From the NCBI GenBank assembly GCA_025462865.1, contig JAOAPI010000087.1, positions 62,001-126,000 of the forward strand: a stretch of DNA of 64,000 nt, read 5' to 3'. This DNA is from Candidatus Sulfotelmatobacter sp. (GTDB lineage Bacteria > Acidobacteriota > Terriglobia > Terriglobales > Acidobacteriaceae). The notes beneath the pieces are model-generated. The model ran no database searches, had not been told where the DNA came from, and worked only from the letters and a program-made list of their open reading frames with translations. Position 1 is the first letter of the stretch. The number at the start of each line of letters is the position of its first letter. The translations under genes and the position numbers were made by a program. Below, piece after piece: positions 16,810 to 25,154 of the stretch.

Positions 16810-17234
16810 GTGTAAAGCCTATGTGCACTGCGACAGCAACAAGGGAGGTAAAAACGGCGCAAAGTTCGGTCAATCTCTGTCGGTTCGGGCTGTTTGTCGT
16901 GCTTTTGGGTCGGTTTCCCACCGGCTCCTCTTTATCAGCTTCCCGTTCCCACGGTCTTGCTTGCCTTGACCACTCCGTACCACTTTGTACCACATCTTAG
17001 CCGTAAGTTGTTGATTGTCAAGAGCAAACTTAAAGGTAGGACCAACACTTTAGTACCTGCCGTTCAAACTACGAGGACTTGTGGCTAATTAGAAATAGGA
17101 CCACAAGGGGTTGGGTTTACGCTCCAGATTCATTCGCTATTTATTCGCTTCGATTTTTCTTGCACTCCGCGCCACGAGCGCAGTTTCCTGTGGAAATATA
17201 GATGGGAATTGAGATTTGACGATGGAAGAGAGAT
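16810..17234. other. mraZ upstream region (gene-free)
   Basis: This is a 425-bp stretch without a convincing gene, between mraZ and the YbjQ-like gene, both on the minus strand. It holds the MraZ-box candidate at 16970-16993 and AT-rich sequence around 17090-17170 that is a plausible place for the dcw promoter. Short frames here have no ribosome binding site or recognisable sequence. Confidence 0.6.
16970..16993 (-). promoter_or_regulatory. Candidate MraZ box: GTGG direct repeats at 10-bp spacing
   Basis: On the minus strand the sequence reads GTGGTACAAA, GTGGTACGGA, GTGGTCAAGG. The GTGG unit therefore occurs three times at exactly 10-bp intervals (plus-strand CCAC at 16970, 16980 and 16990). 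Known MraZ operators are TGGG- or GTG-type direct repeats at 10-bp spacing in mraZ promoters. Position, about 160 bp upstream of the mraZ start, fits autoregulation. Confidence 0.7.
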
Positions 17235-17600
17235 CTACTTCGCAAGTTCGACGAAGACGGCAGTGCCATAGGCCAGGACTTCAGTGACACCCTGCATGAC
17301 TTCGGTCGCATCGTAGCGTGCGCCTACGACGGCGTTGCCGCCCAGTTCGGCCGCATGGATCAGCATCAGATCGAAAGCTTCCGCACGAGTCTTCTCACAT
17401 AAGTTCGTAAGCAGGGTGATGTTGCCGCCGACCAGCGTCTGCAGACCGGCGCCGATCGTGCCGAAGATCGAGCGGGAACGCACCACGATCCCACGCACCA
17501 CCCCCAATGTGCGCGTCACGCGGAAACCATCGAGTTCAAACTGCGTCGTGACCATATTGTGCGCGACCATCCGTGCTCCTCCGGTGTAGCTGCTTGCCAT
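17235..17600 (-). CDS. YbjQ/UPF0145 family protein
   Basis: A 121-residue protein of the YbjQ (DUF74) family. The segment [21 protein letters not shown] is the typical N-terminal strand pair. [46 protein letters not shown] and the C-terminal [10 protein letters not shown] are also typical. The family forms pentameric barrels; a heavy-metal link has been suggested but not settled. A GAAAGGGGA ribosome binding site precedes the ATG at 17600. Confidence 0.9.
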   Translation of the reverse strand: MASSYTGGARMVAHNMVTTQFELDGFRVTRTLGVVRGIVVRSRSIFGTIGAGLQTLVGGNITLLTNLCEKTRAEAFDLMLIHAAELGGNAVVGARYDATEVMQGVTEVLAYGTAVFVELAK

Positions 17601-17723
17601 AGCTCGATCCCCTTTCTAAATCCACGATTGTCTTATTGCCGAGCAGATCACTATATCGCGACACCGCCAAGAACTCGAAGACGTAGCTTGATTGTCTTTC
17701 TTACCACAGGGCCGACTTCGCAC

Positions 17724-17903
17724 TCACTCCAAAGCAGCCGCAATGAAAAACGCCTGTGACGCCGTGTCATACTCGACTTGCAAAACGTTCGATTTGCAGC
17801 AGGTCTGGCAGTCTTCCACATAACTCTGCCGGCGACCCGCGGATTCATCCACCGTGGTGGAGTTCCACTCTCCGCAGCCAGCGCATTGAAATCCAGCTTC
17901 CAT
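17724..17903 (-). CDS. CPXCG-type cysteine-rich small protein (59 aa)
   Basis: The protein from ATG 17903 reads MEAGFQCAGCGEWNSTTVDE, then SAGRRQSYVEDCQTCCKSNV, then LQVEYDTASQAFFIAAALE. Cys7/Cys10 and Cys32/Cys35 would make a zinc ribbon. The pattern FxCxxCGE(W)...YVEDCxxCC.PN is the hallmark of the family named for its CPXCG motif, though here the first motif is CAGCG instead of CPYCG. A longer frame extends to 18287 but runs antisense to the M24 gene, so I chose this start. Function unknown. Confidence 0.75.
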   Translation of the reverse strand: MEAGFQCAGCGEWNSTTVDESAGRRQSYVEDCQTCCKSNVLQVEYDTASQAFFIAAALE

Positions 17904-17952
17904 GTGATTATCTCGCAGCCTCCAGGATTCGGATGGAAGAGCCTTTACAAAA

Positions 17953-17983
17953 TTGACCACATTTGTGTGTCGAACCCTATAAT
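17953..17983 (+). promoter_or_regulatory. Putative sigma-70 type promoter for the M24 peptidase gene
   Basis: TTGACC (17953-17958) and a perfect TATAAT (17978-17983) are separated by 19 bp, 30 bp upstream of the ATG at 18013. The -10 is consensus; the spacer is 2 bp longer than optimal. Placement between the divergent small Cys-rich gene and the peptidase gene fits. Confidence 0.5.
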
Positions 17984-18012
17984 AGCCAGTCCATTCACAG
18001 CACGGAGGCGTC

Positions 18013-19320
18013 ATGATTTCGCGGCGGCGGTTTTTGGAAGTTGGTTGTGTAACAACTGTCGCGGCCGCTTCGGGTCCACTAGCACTGGCCAGCGCGGCGG
18101 ACAAGGCTGAAGAGTCTCCCCTGCCGCCATCCGTAGCGGCTCTGAAATCACGCAGGGCTGAGGCTGTTCCGATCACTCGCGAGGAACGGCACGAACGCCA
18201 GGAGCACGCCCGAAAGCTCATGAGTGAGAATGCACTCGATGCCATCGTCCTGATGGAAGGAACGTCACTGAAATATTTCACCGGCATTCGCTGGTGGGGC
18301 GGCGAGCGCCTGTTCGCCCTGGTGCTTCCGGCGAAGGGATCGTCATTCTATGTGTGTCCCGCATTTGAAGAAGGTCGCGCGCGTGAGCAAATTGAAAACG
18401 CGCCTGACGGAGACAACCCTGACGTTCGCACGTGGCAGGAGGACGAAAATCCTTATCAACGTCTAGCCCAGGGACTGAAAGAACGCGGCATGAGCAGCGG
18501 TAAGCTGGGCGTCGAAGAGACTGTTCACTTTGTCTTTAGCGAGGGAATCGCCCGTGCGCTGCCACAAGCGAGGCTCACACTTGCGACGCCGGTGACAGCC
18601 GGCTGCCGCATGATTAAGAGCGTGCATGAGATTGCGCTGATGCGGCTGGCTTCTCAGGTAACTCTGGCAGCATACGAAGCGGTGTACCAGGCATTGCGCG
18701 AGGGCATGACGCAGCAGCAAGTGGAAGACTTGATCGGAAGCGCATATCACCAACTAGGTTTTCCCGGGGAGGCCAGCGTGCAAGTGGCCGAGTTCTCCGC
18801 GCTTCCTCACGGATCAAGCACGCCGCAGATCATTCACGAAGGCTCGATTGTCATGATTGATGACGGCTGCACTGTGGAAGGATATCAATCCGACATTACG
18901 CGGACGTTCGTGCTGGGCAAAGCGCCAGCCCAAGCAGGGGACAAAATGAAAAGGGTGTTCGAGGTTGTGCACCGCGCCCAATCGGCGGCGCTGGCTGCGG
19001 CCCGTCCCGGAGTGGACTGCGGCTCAGTCGATGCTGCGGCGCGCAAAGTGATCTCCGACGCGGATTACGGGCCCGGCTACAAATACTTCCCTCACCGCCT
19101 GGGTCACGGCATGGGCATGGATGGGCACGAGTGGCCCTACTTTGTGCGCGGCAACACCACTAAACTTCAACCCAACATGACACTCAGCGACGAGCCTGGC
19201 ATTTATGTTCAGGGCGAATTCGGCATTCGCCTCGAAGACGATATGCACATTACAGAAAACGGCGCGGAATTATTCACGCCGCAGAGCCCGTCGCTGGAGG
19301 ATCCATTTGGGAAGGCGTGA
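18013..19320 (+). CDS. Tat-exported M24 family metallopeptidase (Xaa-Pro aminopeptidase type)
   Basis: A 435-residue creatinase/aminopeptidase-fold enzyme. The N-terminus SRRRFLEVGCVTTVAAASG is a twin-arginine signal. Residues about 50-200 form the creatinase N-terminal domain (GIRWWGGERLFALVLP). The dinuclear-metal ligands are all present: Asp283 (DDG), Asp294 (SDITRTF), His365 (GHGMG), Glu394 (DEPG) and Glu408 (RLEDD). It should cleave X-Pro bonds of peptides in the periplasm. A GGAGG ribosome binding site and a TATAAT box lie upstream. Confidence 0.9.
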   Translation: MISRRRFLEVGCVTTVAAASGPLALASAADKAEESPLPPSVAALKSRRAEAVPITREERHERQEHARKLMSENALDAIVLMEGTSLKYFTGIRWWGGERLFALVLPAKGSSFYVCPAFEEGRAREQIENAPDGDNPDVRTWQEDENPYQRLAQGLKERGMSSGKLGVEETVHFVFSEGIARALPQARLTLATPVTAGCRMIKSVHEIALMRLASQVTLAAYEAVYQALREGMTQQQVEDLIGSAYHQLGFPGEASVQVAEFSALPHGSSTPQIIHEGSIVMIDDGCTVEGYQSDITRTFVLGKAPAQAGDKMKRVFEVVHRAQSAALAAARPGVDCGSVDAAARKVISDADYGPGYKYFPHRLGHGMGMDGHEWPYFVRGNTTKLQPNMTLSDEPGIYVQGEFGIRLEDDMHITENGAELFTPQSPSLEDPFGKA

Positions 19321-19326
19321 AAATCC

Positions 19327-20106
19327 TCACTTCACGTCGGCGAAGCGAATAATGGGACGGGTGTTGGAATCCGGAAACGTAAATGTGAAAGTAGCGCCCT
19401 TGCGAACGTTCGTAACCAGGACGGGGCGAAAGCAGGCGATACAAGTTCCACCCGACAGCCGAACACTGGGATACACAATTCCTGAAGAGCCGAGTTGCAG
19501 CAATTCCGCCGCAAGCGCCTGCGACGCTGCGTAACTGACAGGCGAGAGAACATCGGCATATTCGCCCGAGCCGCTGGTATTTCGTACGTCGTTTGAACCA
19601 GAACCATTGATACGAAGATCGTGAAAGTCGGCGCGGAAATCAGCCAAATAGTCGAGATAGTCAGCGGTTTCTTCTATATTCCAAGCAGTCTCTCTGAGCC
19701 AAAGTTGTTTATGGAAAGCTACCTCCGCTTGCGAGGTTTCTAACTCGAAGCCGGCATACCACGCACCGCGATCCGGAGAATTGAAGCGAGAGCCCGTTGG
19801 AGCGGGGTGGCAGAACGTTGCATTAATAATTCGGTAGGAGGGAATTCCGAAGACAAGCTCTCGTGCGTCGATGCCAGGGGAGAGTTGCGATTCAGCCAAC
19901 AGACGGTCATTGGTGGCGTTGTCGAGTTCGAATATTCCGTTGAGAATTTGCTGGTCGTCGGTTAGACGCGCGAGTACAGACGCGCCGCCATCAGCAAATT
20001 GTGCCGGGATAAGGCGATGCGTATCCCGCCGATCGATTGGACTGAGGGTTGGCAAAGGTACTTTACTTTCCGCCGCGACGACTATCAAGCAAACGACGGA
20101 CGCCAA
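19327..20106 (-). CDS. RES-domain toxin (NAD+-degrading type)
   Basis: A 259-residue RES-family protein. The core is in GSRFNSPDRGAWYAGFELETSQAEV, which holds the expected Arg, Tyr and Glu. A C-terminal GSSGIVYPSVR...GGTCIACFRP block completes the fold. RES toxins in MbcTA/RES-Xre systems are ADP-ribosyltransferase-like and deplete NAD+. The longest frame begins with TTG at 20106 and overlaps the antitoxin by 44 bp. A TTG at 20055, after GGAAAG and just past the antitoxin stop, is an equally good start. It is about 80 residues longer than many RES proteins, with extra sequence before the core. Confidence 0.85.
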   Translation of the reverse strand: MASVVCLIVVAAESKVPLPTLSPIDRRDTHRLIPAQFADGGASVLARLTDDQQILNGIFELDNATNDRLLAESQLSPGIDARELVFGIPSYRIINATFCHPAPTGSRFNSPDRGAWYAGFELETSQAEVAFHKQLWLRETAWNIEETADYLDYLADFRADFHDLRINGSGSNDVRNTSGSGEYADVLSPVSYAASQALAAELLQLGSSGIVYPSVRLSGGTCIACFRPVLVTNVRKGATFTFTFPDSNTRPIIRFADVK

Positions 20107-20500
20107 TCATGGCGGGCACGCCGCCATGAACCAGAAAGGATAGCGGCGCACGGTTGCTGAACATCGCATTGCTGTTGGGACGCGACGTCCATTGGTTTGC
20201 CAGCCTCTGGCTAAACAAAATATTCAGAGCTTTGAATATTCCGATCAACAGAGAGATACGCGTCAGCTCGTCCTGAGAGAGCAGGCCTTTGCGATTTTTC
20301 TTAAGTTCGTAGTAGCGGCCGTGGGAAACGCCGCCCAGCAATCCCCTCGCATCTTCGTTGCGCAGGTCCCACTTATCCACCAGAGCAAAGAAAGCCACAA
20401 TGGCAGGAGTGCTTAGCCGAGTGCGCGTCTCTGCCTCGCCTAGATCTGGCAACTTTCTTAAATCCAAGCCGAGATCAGGAAGAACAGTCAGAGCGTTCAT
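20063..20500 (-). CDS. Xre/MbcA/ParS-type antitoxin
   Basis: A 145-residue protein partnering the RES toxin. The N-terminal half carries a helix-turn-helix-like region (FALVDKWDLRNEDARGLLGG, then VSHGRYYELKKNRKG). The C-terminal MbcA/DUF2384 domain is clear: ISLLIGIFKALNILFSQRLA, NQWTSRPNSNAMF, then GGVPAMIGVRRLLDSRRGG. The C-terminal tail usually plugs the toxin's NAD+ pocket. An inverted-repeat operator lies directly upstream (20514-20545), consistent with autorepression. Antitoxin-first order is normal for RES-Xre pairs. Confidence 0.9.
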   Translation of the reverse strand: MNALTVLPDLGLDLRKLPDLGEAETRTRLSTPAIVAFFALVDKWDLRNEDARGLLGGVSHGRYYELKKNRKGLLSQDELTRISLLIGIFKALNILFSQRLANQWTSRPNSNAMFSNRAPLSFLVHGGVPAMIGVRRLLDSRRGGK

Positions 20501-20513
20501 TTATATTTCCAAT

Positions 20514-20545
20514 TTAGTACTTAATTATGTACTAATTAGGACTAA
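20514..20545. promoter_or_regulatory. Candidate operator of the RES-Xre pair
   Basis: TTAGTAC (20514-20520) and GTACTAA (20529-20535) are perfect inverted 7-mers with an 8-bp AT spacer. A third, near-identical half-site TTAGGAC follows at 20536-20542. The block lies 14-45 bp upstream of the antitoxin ATG, where the promoter should be, so binding would block transcription. Confidence 0.65.
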
Positions 20546-20655
20546 CAAGTCAAGCGGTATATCCAACTATGTTTCAACAAGTTAAATGGGCTGAATGGGG
20601 GAGAAAGAGGCTGCAGCTGTGCATCGGATGCACTGCCACAGCCTCGGTAAGAGGA

Positions 20656-21201
20656 CTATTTCGAGGATTCCACGCGAAGGTTATTGGTCACTGAAAAGAG
20701 GCCCGGAACACCATTCGCGCGAAGTCCGACCAGGTTTTTGTCGGCCTCGCTGTCAACCACTCCTTCCAACGTGGCTCTGCCATTCTTCACGATGATGCGG
20801 ATCGGCTTCTGGACGCCTAGTGCGTATTTTTCCAGAGCAGGGTAGCCATAAATCGCGCGATACAATTGCAACCGCAATTGATCGTCCATCGAAGAAGGAG
20901 GAAGAACCTCGATTTGGTTATCGACCTTTTCGACACCTTCGATGTGTTTGACGGCGTTCTCGGCGTCGGACTTGAGCGAAGGCCGGACAACCTGCCCCAG
21001 CAGCGTCACTGTGCCGCCGTCTACTTTAAAGGCGATATTGTCGAATACGCCGAACCACGGCAGCATGAGTAGTTCGTGGCGAACTTCCCGTGTGATGCGG
21101 TCTTGCGACCTGGCTGAGGGCTGATCGCGATCTTGAGCCATGCCCAAGGTCGACGCCAGGAACAAAATTGAAATGATCAGGACCCAGAATCGGTGCTTCA
21201 T
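20656..21201 (-). CDS. Secreted protein with two BON domains
   Basis: A 181-residue exported protein. The signal peptide is MKHRFWVLIISILFLASTLG(M)AQ. The first BON domain spans about residues 36-100 (VRHELLMLPWFGVFDNIAFKV, GGTVTLLGQVVRPS, AVKHIEGVEKVDNQIEVL). The second spans about 105-178 (LYRAIYGYPALEKYA, RIIVKNGRATLEGVV, VPGLFSVTNNLRV). BON domains bind phospholipid or peptidoglycan-associated surfaces and occur in OsmY-like envelope stress proteins. An AAGGAGAG ribosome binding site precedes the ATG. Confidence 0.88.
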   Translation of the reverse strand: MKHRFWVLIISILFLASTLGMAQDRDQPSARSQDRITREVRHELLMLPWFGVFDNIAFKVDGGTVTLLGQVVRPSLKSDAENAVKHIEGVEKVDNQIEVLPPSSMDDQLRLQLYRAIYGYPALEKYALGVQKPIRIIVKNGRATLEGVVDSEADKNLVGLRANGVPGLFSVTNNLRVESSK

Positions 21202-21389
21202 ATAGTCTCTCCTTGCAGGATATTCACGTCGAAAAAATAAAGTTTACTTTGGGCTAACTGAGGTGGGCCTACTGTTTTTACTGTACTTCGCAAAGCATGA
21301 AACGGGTGTGATTTTGTAAGGCGACCAAATTCCAGTCTGTACGACTATTTGCGTAGCGTTCTCTTTTATTTGAAAACGAAATCTTTGCC

Positions 21390-23081
21390 ATGGCGCATTT
21401 AAGTCCACACGACGTGATGACGATGTTCATGGCGCTGGCCACGCTGCTCGGTTGCGCGAAGCTCGCGGCTGAGTTCATGCAGAAGATCGGCCAGCCTCCC
21501 ATTCTGGGGGAAATCTCCGTCGGAATCTTTTTGGGGCCCACCGTTCTCGGACACTACCGGCCGCATCTGTATGAGGTTTTGTTCCCTACGACAGGACCGA
21601 TGCCGATTGTTCTGGATACGGTGACGACGCTGGGCGTGGTTTTCTTCCTGCTAACGGCTGGCCTCGAGATTGATTTGCGCAGTATCTTCCGGCAAGGCAA
21701 GAGCGCATTACTGGTAAGCATATTCGGCGTTGCATTTCCATTTGGAGCTGGCTTTCTGACGGCTGAAATTTTCCCACAGTACATGGGTGCCGAAACGGGC
21801 GCCAATTCTTTGATCTTCGCTCTCTTCGTAGGCACGGCGCTCTCCATCTCGGCGCTGCCTGTCATTGCAAAAATACTGATGGATCTCAATCTTCTGCGCA
21901 CCGAAATGGGCACGGTCATTATTTCGTCGGCCATGTTCGACGATCTGGTGGGATGGATTCTGTTCTCGTTCGTGTTGGGGATGCTCCATCCTCCGGCGGG
22001 TGGAAGCATTGGCGACGGCGTAAAACATACGATCATTCTGGTGCTGCTGTTCGTGGGCGGTACTCTGACTCTGGGACGCTGGCTAATCGACAAGATTCTG
22101 CCGGTATTACAGGCGCACACTACATGGCCGGGCGGAGTGCTCGGCTTCATCTTTACGCTCACGATGGCCGGGGCAGCATTCACTGAATATGCGGGAATTC
22201 ATGCAGTATTCGGAGCGTTTGTTATCGGCATTGCCGTGGGCGAATCCGGCCACTTGCGCAAGCGGACTTCCGAACATATTCACCAGATCGTAACCAATGT
22301 GTTCGCGCCATTTTTTTTTGCCAGCATCGGATTGCGAACAAATTTTGTTTCAAACTTTCACCTGGGGTTGACTGCGACCGTGATTGGCGTGGCTTGCATC
22401 GGCAAGCTTCTCGGCGCGGGATGGGGCGCGCGCCTGGGTGGAATGGACCGGACCTCATCGCTTGCGGTAGGCCTGGCGATGAATGCGCGCGGAGCCATGG
22501 AAATCATCCTCGGGATTCTGGCCCTCCAGGCGGGATTAATCCGGGAGGATATGTTTGTGGCGATGGTGGTAATGGCGCTGCTCACTTCTCTGATATCGGC
22601 GCCTGCCATCCACTTTCTGATCCGGCGCCGGCGCAAACTAACGCTGCGAGATACGGTCACAGCCAAATTATTTCTGCCTAACCTGGCAGCCACCACCAGG
22701 CTGGGAGCGTTGAAAGAAATGTGCGAAGTTGCGGCGGAAGCCGCTAGCAATGCGCCCGAAAGACTGTTCCGCCTGGTATCTGAGCGGGAGCGTATCCTCG
22801 CCAGCGGATGGGAGGACGAATTGGCGGTACCGTATGCGCGGGTGAACGGATTGAGTCATCCACTGGTGGTAGTAGCGAAATCCAGCGGAGTGGATTTTGA
22901 CGCGCGTGATGGCAAGCCGGCGCGGCTGATCATTTTAATTCTGACCGGGGATAATCAGTCGCAACAGGATCTACTTGGCGATGTCAGCAAATTATTCAGC
23001 CATCGAGAGGCGGTCGACCGGGCGGTCCACGCCAATAATTTTCTGGAACTGCAAGCTGCTTTGAACGCGCCGGTGCAGTAG
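21390..23081 (+). CDS. CPA2 cation/proton antiporter fused to a PTS-IIA-like domain lacking the phospho-His
   Basis: Residues about 1-410 form a 12-13-segment CPA2 (KefB/NapA-type) antiporter. GEISVGIFLGPTVLG, FLLTAGLEIDL, SAMFDDLVGWILF (the ND/DD-like ion site) and FGAFVIGIAVGESGHLRK are visible. Residues about 450-560 resemble a nitrogen/fructose-type PTS EIIA domain: SERERILASGWEDELAVPYAR, GVDFDARDGKPARLIILIL, DLLGDVSKLFSHREAVDR. In genuine EIIA proteins the motif is (A)IPHAR with a phosphorylated His; here it is AVPYAR with Tyr482. The domain may be a phosphorylation-independent sensor. No TrkA-N domain is present. Confidence 0.88.
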   Translation: MAHLSPHDVMTMFMALATLLGCAKLAAEFMQKIGQPPILGEISVGIFLGPTVLGHYRPHLYEVLFPTTGPMPIVLDTVTTLGVVFFLLTAGLEIDLRSIFRQGKSALLVSIFGVAFPFGAGFLTAEIFPQYMGAETGANSLIFALFVGTALSISALPVIAKILMDLNLLRTEMGTVIISSAMFDDLVGWILFSFVLGMLHPPAGGSIGDGVKHTIILVLLFVGGTLTLGRWLIDKILPVLQAHTTWPGGVLGFIFTLTMAGAAFTEYAGIHAVFGAFVIGIAVGESGHLRKRTSEHIHQIVTNVFAPFFFASIGLRTNFVSNFHLGLTATVIGVACIGKLLGAGWGARLGGMDRTSSLAVGLAMNARGAMEIILGILALQAGLIREDMFVAMVVMALLTSLISAPAIHFLIRRRRKLTLRDTVTAKLFLPNLAATTRLGALKEMCEVAAEAASNAPERLFRLVSERERILASGWEDELAVPYARVNGLSHPLVVVAKSSGVDFDARDGKPARLIILILTGDNQSQQDLLGDVSKLFSHREAVDRAVHANNFLELQAALNAPVQ

Positions 23082-23134
23082 GCGGACGGAGGAGGGCCTA
23101 GTGGCCGCCAACTGCACCGGTTTCGTCATCAATT

Positions 23135-23770
23135 TCAAGCCGAAACGCTGATCCCTCCGCCGGCGTTCGATCCGCCAGTGGTGTTGGTTGAGGAACCGCT
23201 GGAGGTTGAGGTTGCGCCGAGCAGGTTCAGAACAATCTGCTCGTTGCTGTTGGAAGGCAGATTGAATGTCACCTGCTGCTGATTCGAACCCTGGCTGCCG
23301 CTTCCGATAGAGACCTGTTCTCCACCGCTGGCCGGGTTGCTGATGTTGATGGTGATTTGCTCGGGGCTGGCACTACCGCCGCTAGTACTGGTGATGTTGC
23401 TAAGATTCAGGACAATTTCAGGACCGCTGGCGGCCACCGGGGGGCTGGTCGGGCTTGGATCCAGTGCTCTGCCGTTCGAAAAGGTACTTCCGAGCGTGGC
23501 GAAGGCGTGCTGCGCCGCCGCCAAGTCACCGGACTGCAAGGCTTGTCCGATGCTCGTGAAATCCTGCTCGCGCTGGTTGACCTTGAAAGGGTTCCCTCCC
23601 GGAAAGGGACCATTTTGTCCCAAGGCAACGATGTTGTTATACGCCGTCTGGGCACCCGCCAAGTCGCCAGTGCGAAGCGCTTGTCCGAGTTGTTTCAGAT
23701 CGGTGTGCCGCGTTTGAAAATACTGCTGCAGTTGGCTCAATGAAGTACTGGAAACGGCAGATGTTGACAT
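23135..23770 (-). CDS. Repeat-containing hypothetical protein (211 aa)
   Basis: I chose the start at ATG 23770 because GAGGAG lies 7 bp before it. No signal peptide is visible. Residues about 10-85 hold two copies of a helical repeat (LKQLGQALRTGDLAGAQTAY and FTSIGQALQSGDLAAAQHAF). Residues about 105-211 are Ser/Gly/Asn-rich with four short beta-strand units, EIVLNL, EQITINI, QQVTFNL and EQIVLNL, separated by SGGS-type linkers. The composition suggests a surface-associated or aggregating beta-rich tail. I do not recognise the family. Confidence 0.7.
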   Translation of the reverse strand: MSTSAVSSTSLSQLQQYFQTRHTDLKQLGQALRTGDLAGAQTAYNNIVALGQNGPFPGGNPFKVNQREQDFTSIGQALQSGDLAAAQHAFATLGSTFSNGRALDPSPTSPPVAASGPEIVLNLSNITSTSGGSASPEQITINISNPASGGEQVSIGSGSQGSNQQQVTFNLPSNSNEQIVLNLLGATSTSSGSSTNTTGGSNAGGGISVSA

Positions 23771-24016
23771 GAGTGTCTCCTCAGAAAATCGGTTGATCTG
23801 ACATGGAACGCGGTTTAGGTTCCTGCCATTCAAGGGCCACATCGGCTTAGATAGAACAAACTTTACAGATATATGCGATGGTCGCCCTGATTAGGTTTTT
23901 TGAGACGCACGAGTGCCGCGATGAATTGGCCAGCGTTGTAGAGAGTTCAGATTAGAAAGTTCTACTAAGGGCATCATCCGCAACAGCTCCGTTACCGAAT
24001 ACCCGCGTGTACGCAC

Positions 24017-25141
24017 TCAAGCAGCTTCGCCAGAGGGAGACTCGGTTTTCACTGTGCGTGGTTTGGCATGAGCAGGGCGGTGAATTTCCTGTCGCATGCT
24101 CGGCCGTTTCTTTGCTGGGAAGTCTGGCAAATCGACTGCTCTTCCCGTGCGCGCCGATTCATAAATCGCGCGAACGACCCGGACATCCGCCAGTCCCTCC
24201 CATCCGGAGGGCTCCGGCTCTTTGTCCTTCAAAATACATTCTGAGAAATAAATAAGTTCTGCGGCAAATTGATCGCGTTTTCGAAACGTTTTGCTGATTG
24301 TCTTCTCGCCAATTTTGACCTGGTGCTTCATGGCCGAAGCGTATTCGTACGCAGGATCCGCGGTGAGTGTGCCCTTGGATCCGATCAATGTGTAGCGGCC
24401 TATGTCCGCAGCCCCAAAGCTGCAAGTGAATGTGGCTAGTCTTTCTTGAGGAAAGCGCATAACTACAGAAGTCATTTCGTCGACTTTTTGGAATCTTTTC
24501 TCGCCGTCGTTGGCGCTGAACGCGGTGACTTCTATGGGTTCGGTTTGGAACAAGTAACGCGCAGCATTGATGCAATACACTCCCATGTCGTAGACCGGAC
24601 CTCCGCCTTTCTCTACGGGTTCGGTCACGCGAACGTTGTCCGCAACCACCTGCTGGGCAAATGCCGAATCGAAGATTCGTAACCTTCCCAATTTTCCCGA
24701 TTCCGCTATTCGGATTGCTTCGAGATTGCCTTCTTCAAAGTGCAATCGATAGGCCACCATCAACTTGACGCCGTTGGCGTCGGCGGCGTCGATCATGGCA
24801 TTACAATCCTCCTCCGTTATCGCCATAGGTTTTTCGCACAGCACATGAACTCCGGCTTCCGCCGCTCGCACCGCATATTCCCGATGAAGATGGTTTGGCA
24901 GCACCAGATACACAGCGTCGACTGCTGACAGGGCTCGGTCGTAATCCTCGTAAGAGTAGGTTTGCTCGATGCGATATTTCTTGCCGATCTTCTTGCGCTT
25001 TGCCGGATCGCCGGAAACCAGTGCAACCACCTTAGAGTTTTCGGCCGTTTTGAAGGCCGGCAACACGGCAACCTGGGTTAAATGCCCGAGGCCCACCACG
25101 GCATATCGAATCCTCTCGTCCGGCTTGCGGTTGCGACTCAT
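24017..25141 (-). CDS. Gfo/Idh/MocA family oxidoreductase
   Basis: A 374-residue NAD(P)-dependent oxidoreductase, similar to glucose-fructose oxidoreductase. The Rossmann start is YAVVGLGHLTQVAVLPAF. The family motif CEKPMAITEEDC carries the catalytic Lys of EKP. GPVYDMGVYCINAARYL is the second-domain signature. Lack of a Tat signal suggests a cytoplasmic sugar or sugar-derivative dehydrogenase; the substrate cannot be told from sequence. The last about 30 residues are basic and poorly conserved. It begins 13 bp after udgX and is likely co-transcribed with it. Confidence 0.9.
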   Translation of the reverse strand: MSRNRKPDERIRYAVVGLGHLTQVAVLPAFKTAENSKVVALVSGDPAKRKKIGKKYRIEQTYSYEDYDRALSAVDAVYLVLPNHLHREYAVRAAEAGVHVLCEKPMAITEEDCNAMIDAADANGVKLMVAYRLHFEEGNLEAIRIAESGKLGRLRIFDSAFAQQVVADNVRVTEPVEKGGGPVYDMGVYCINAARYLFQTEPIEVTAFSANDGEKRFQKVDEMTSVVMRFPQERLATFTCSFGAADIGRYTLIGSKGTLTADPAYEYASAMKHQVKIGEKTISKTFRKRDQFAAELIYFSECILKDKEPEPSGWEGLADVRVVRAIYESARTGRAVDLPDFPAKKRPSMRQEIHRPAHAKPRTVKTESPSGEAA

Positions 25142-25154
25142 AAATTTTCTCCCA

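Noticed and set aside
17904-18287. Extension of the CPXCG-type protein to 187 residues
   Set aside because: The added 128 residues would be antisense to the M24 peptidase gene. The Met at 17903 is directly before the conserved core.
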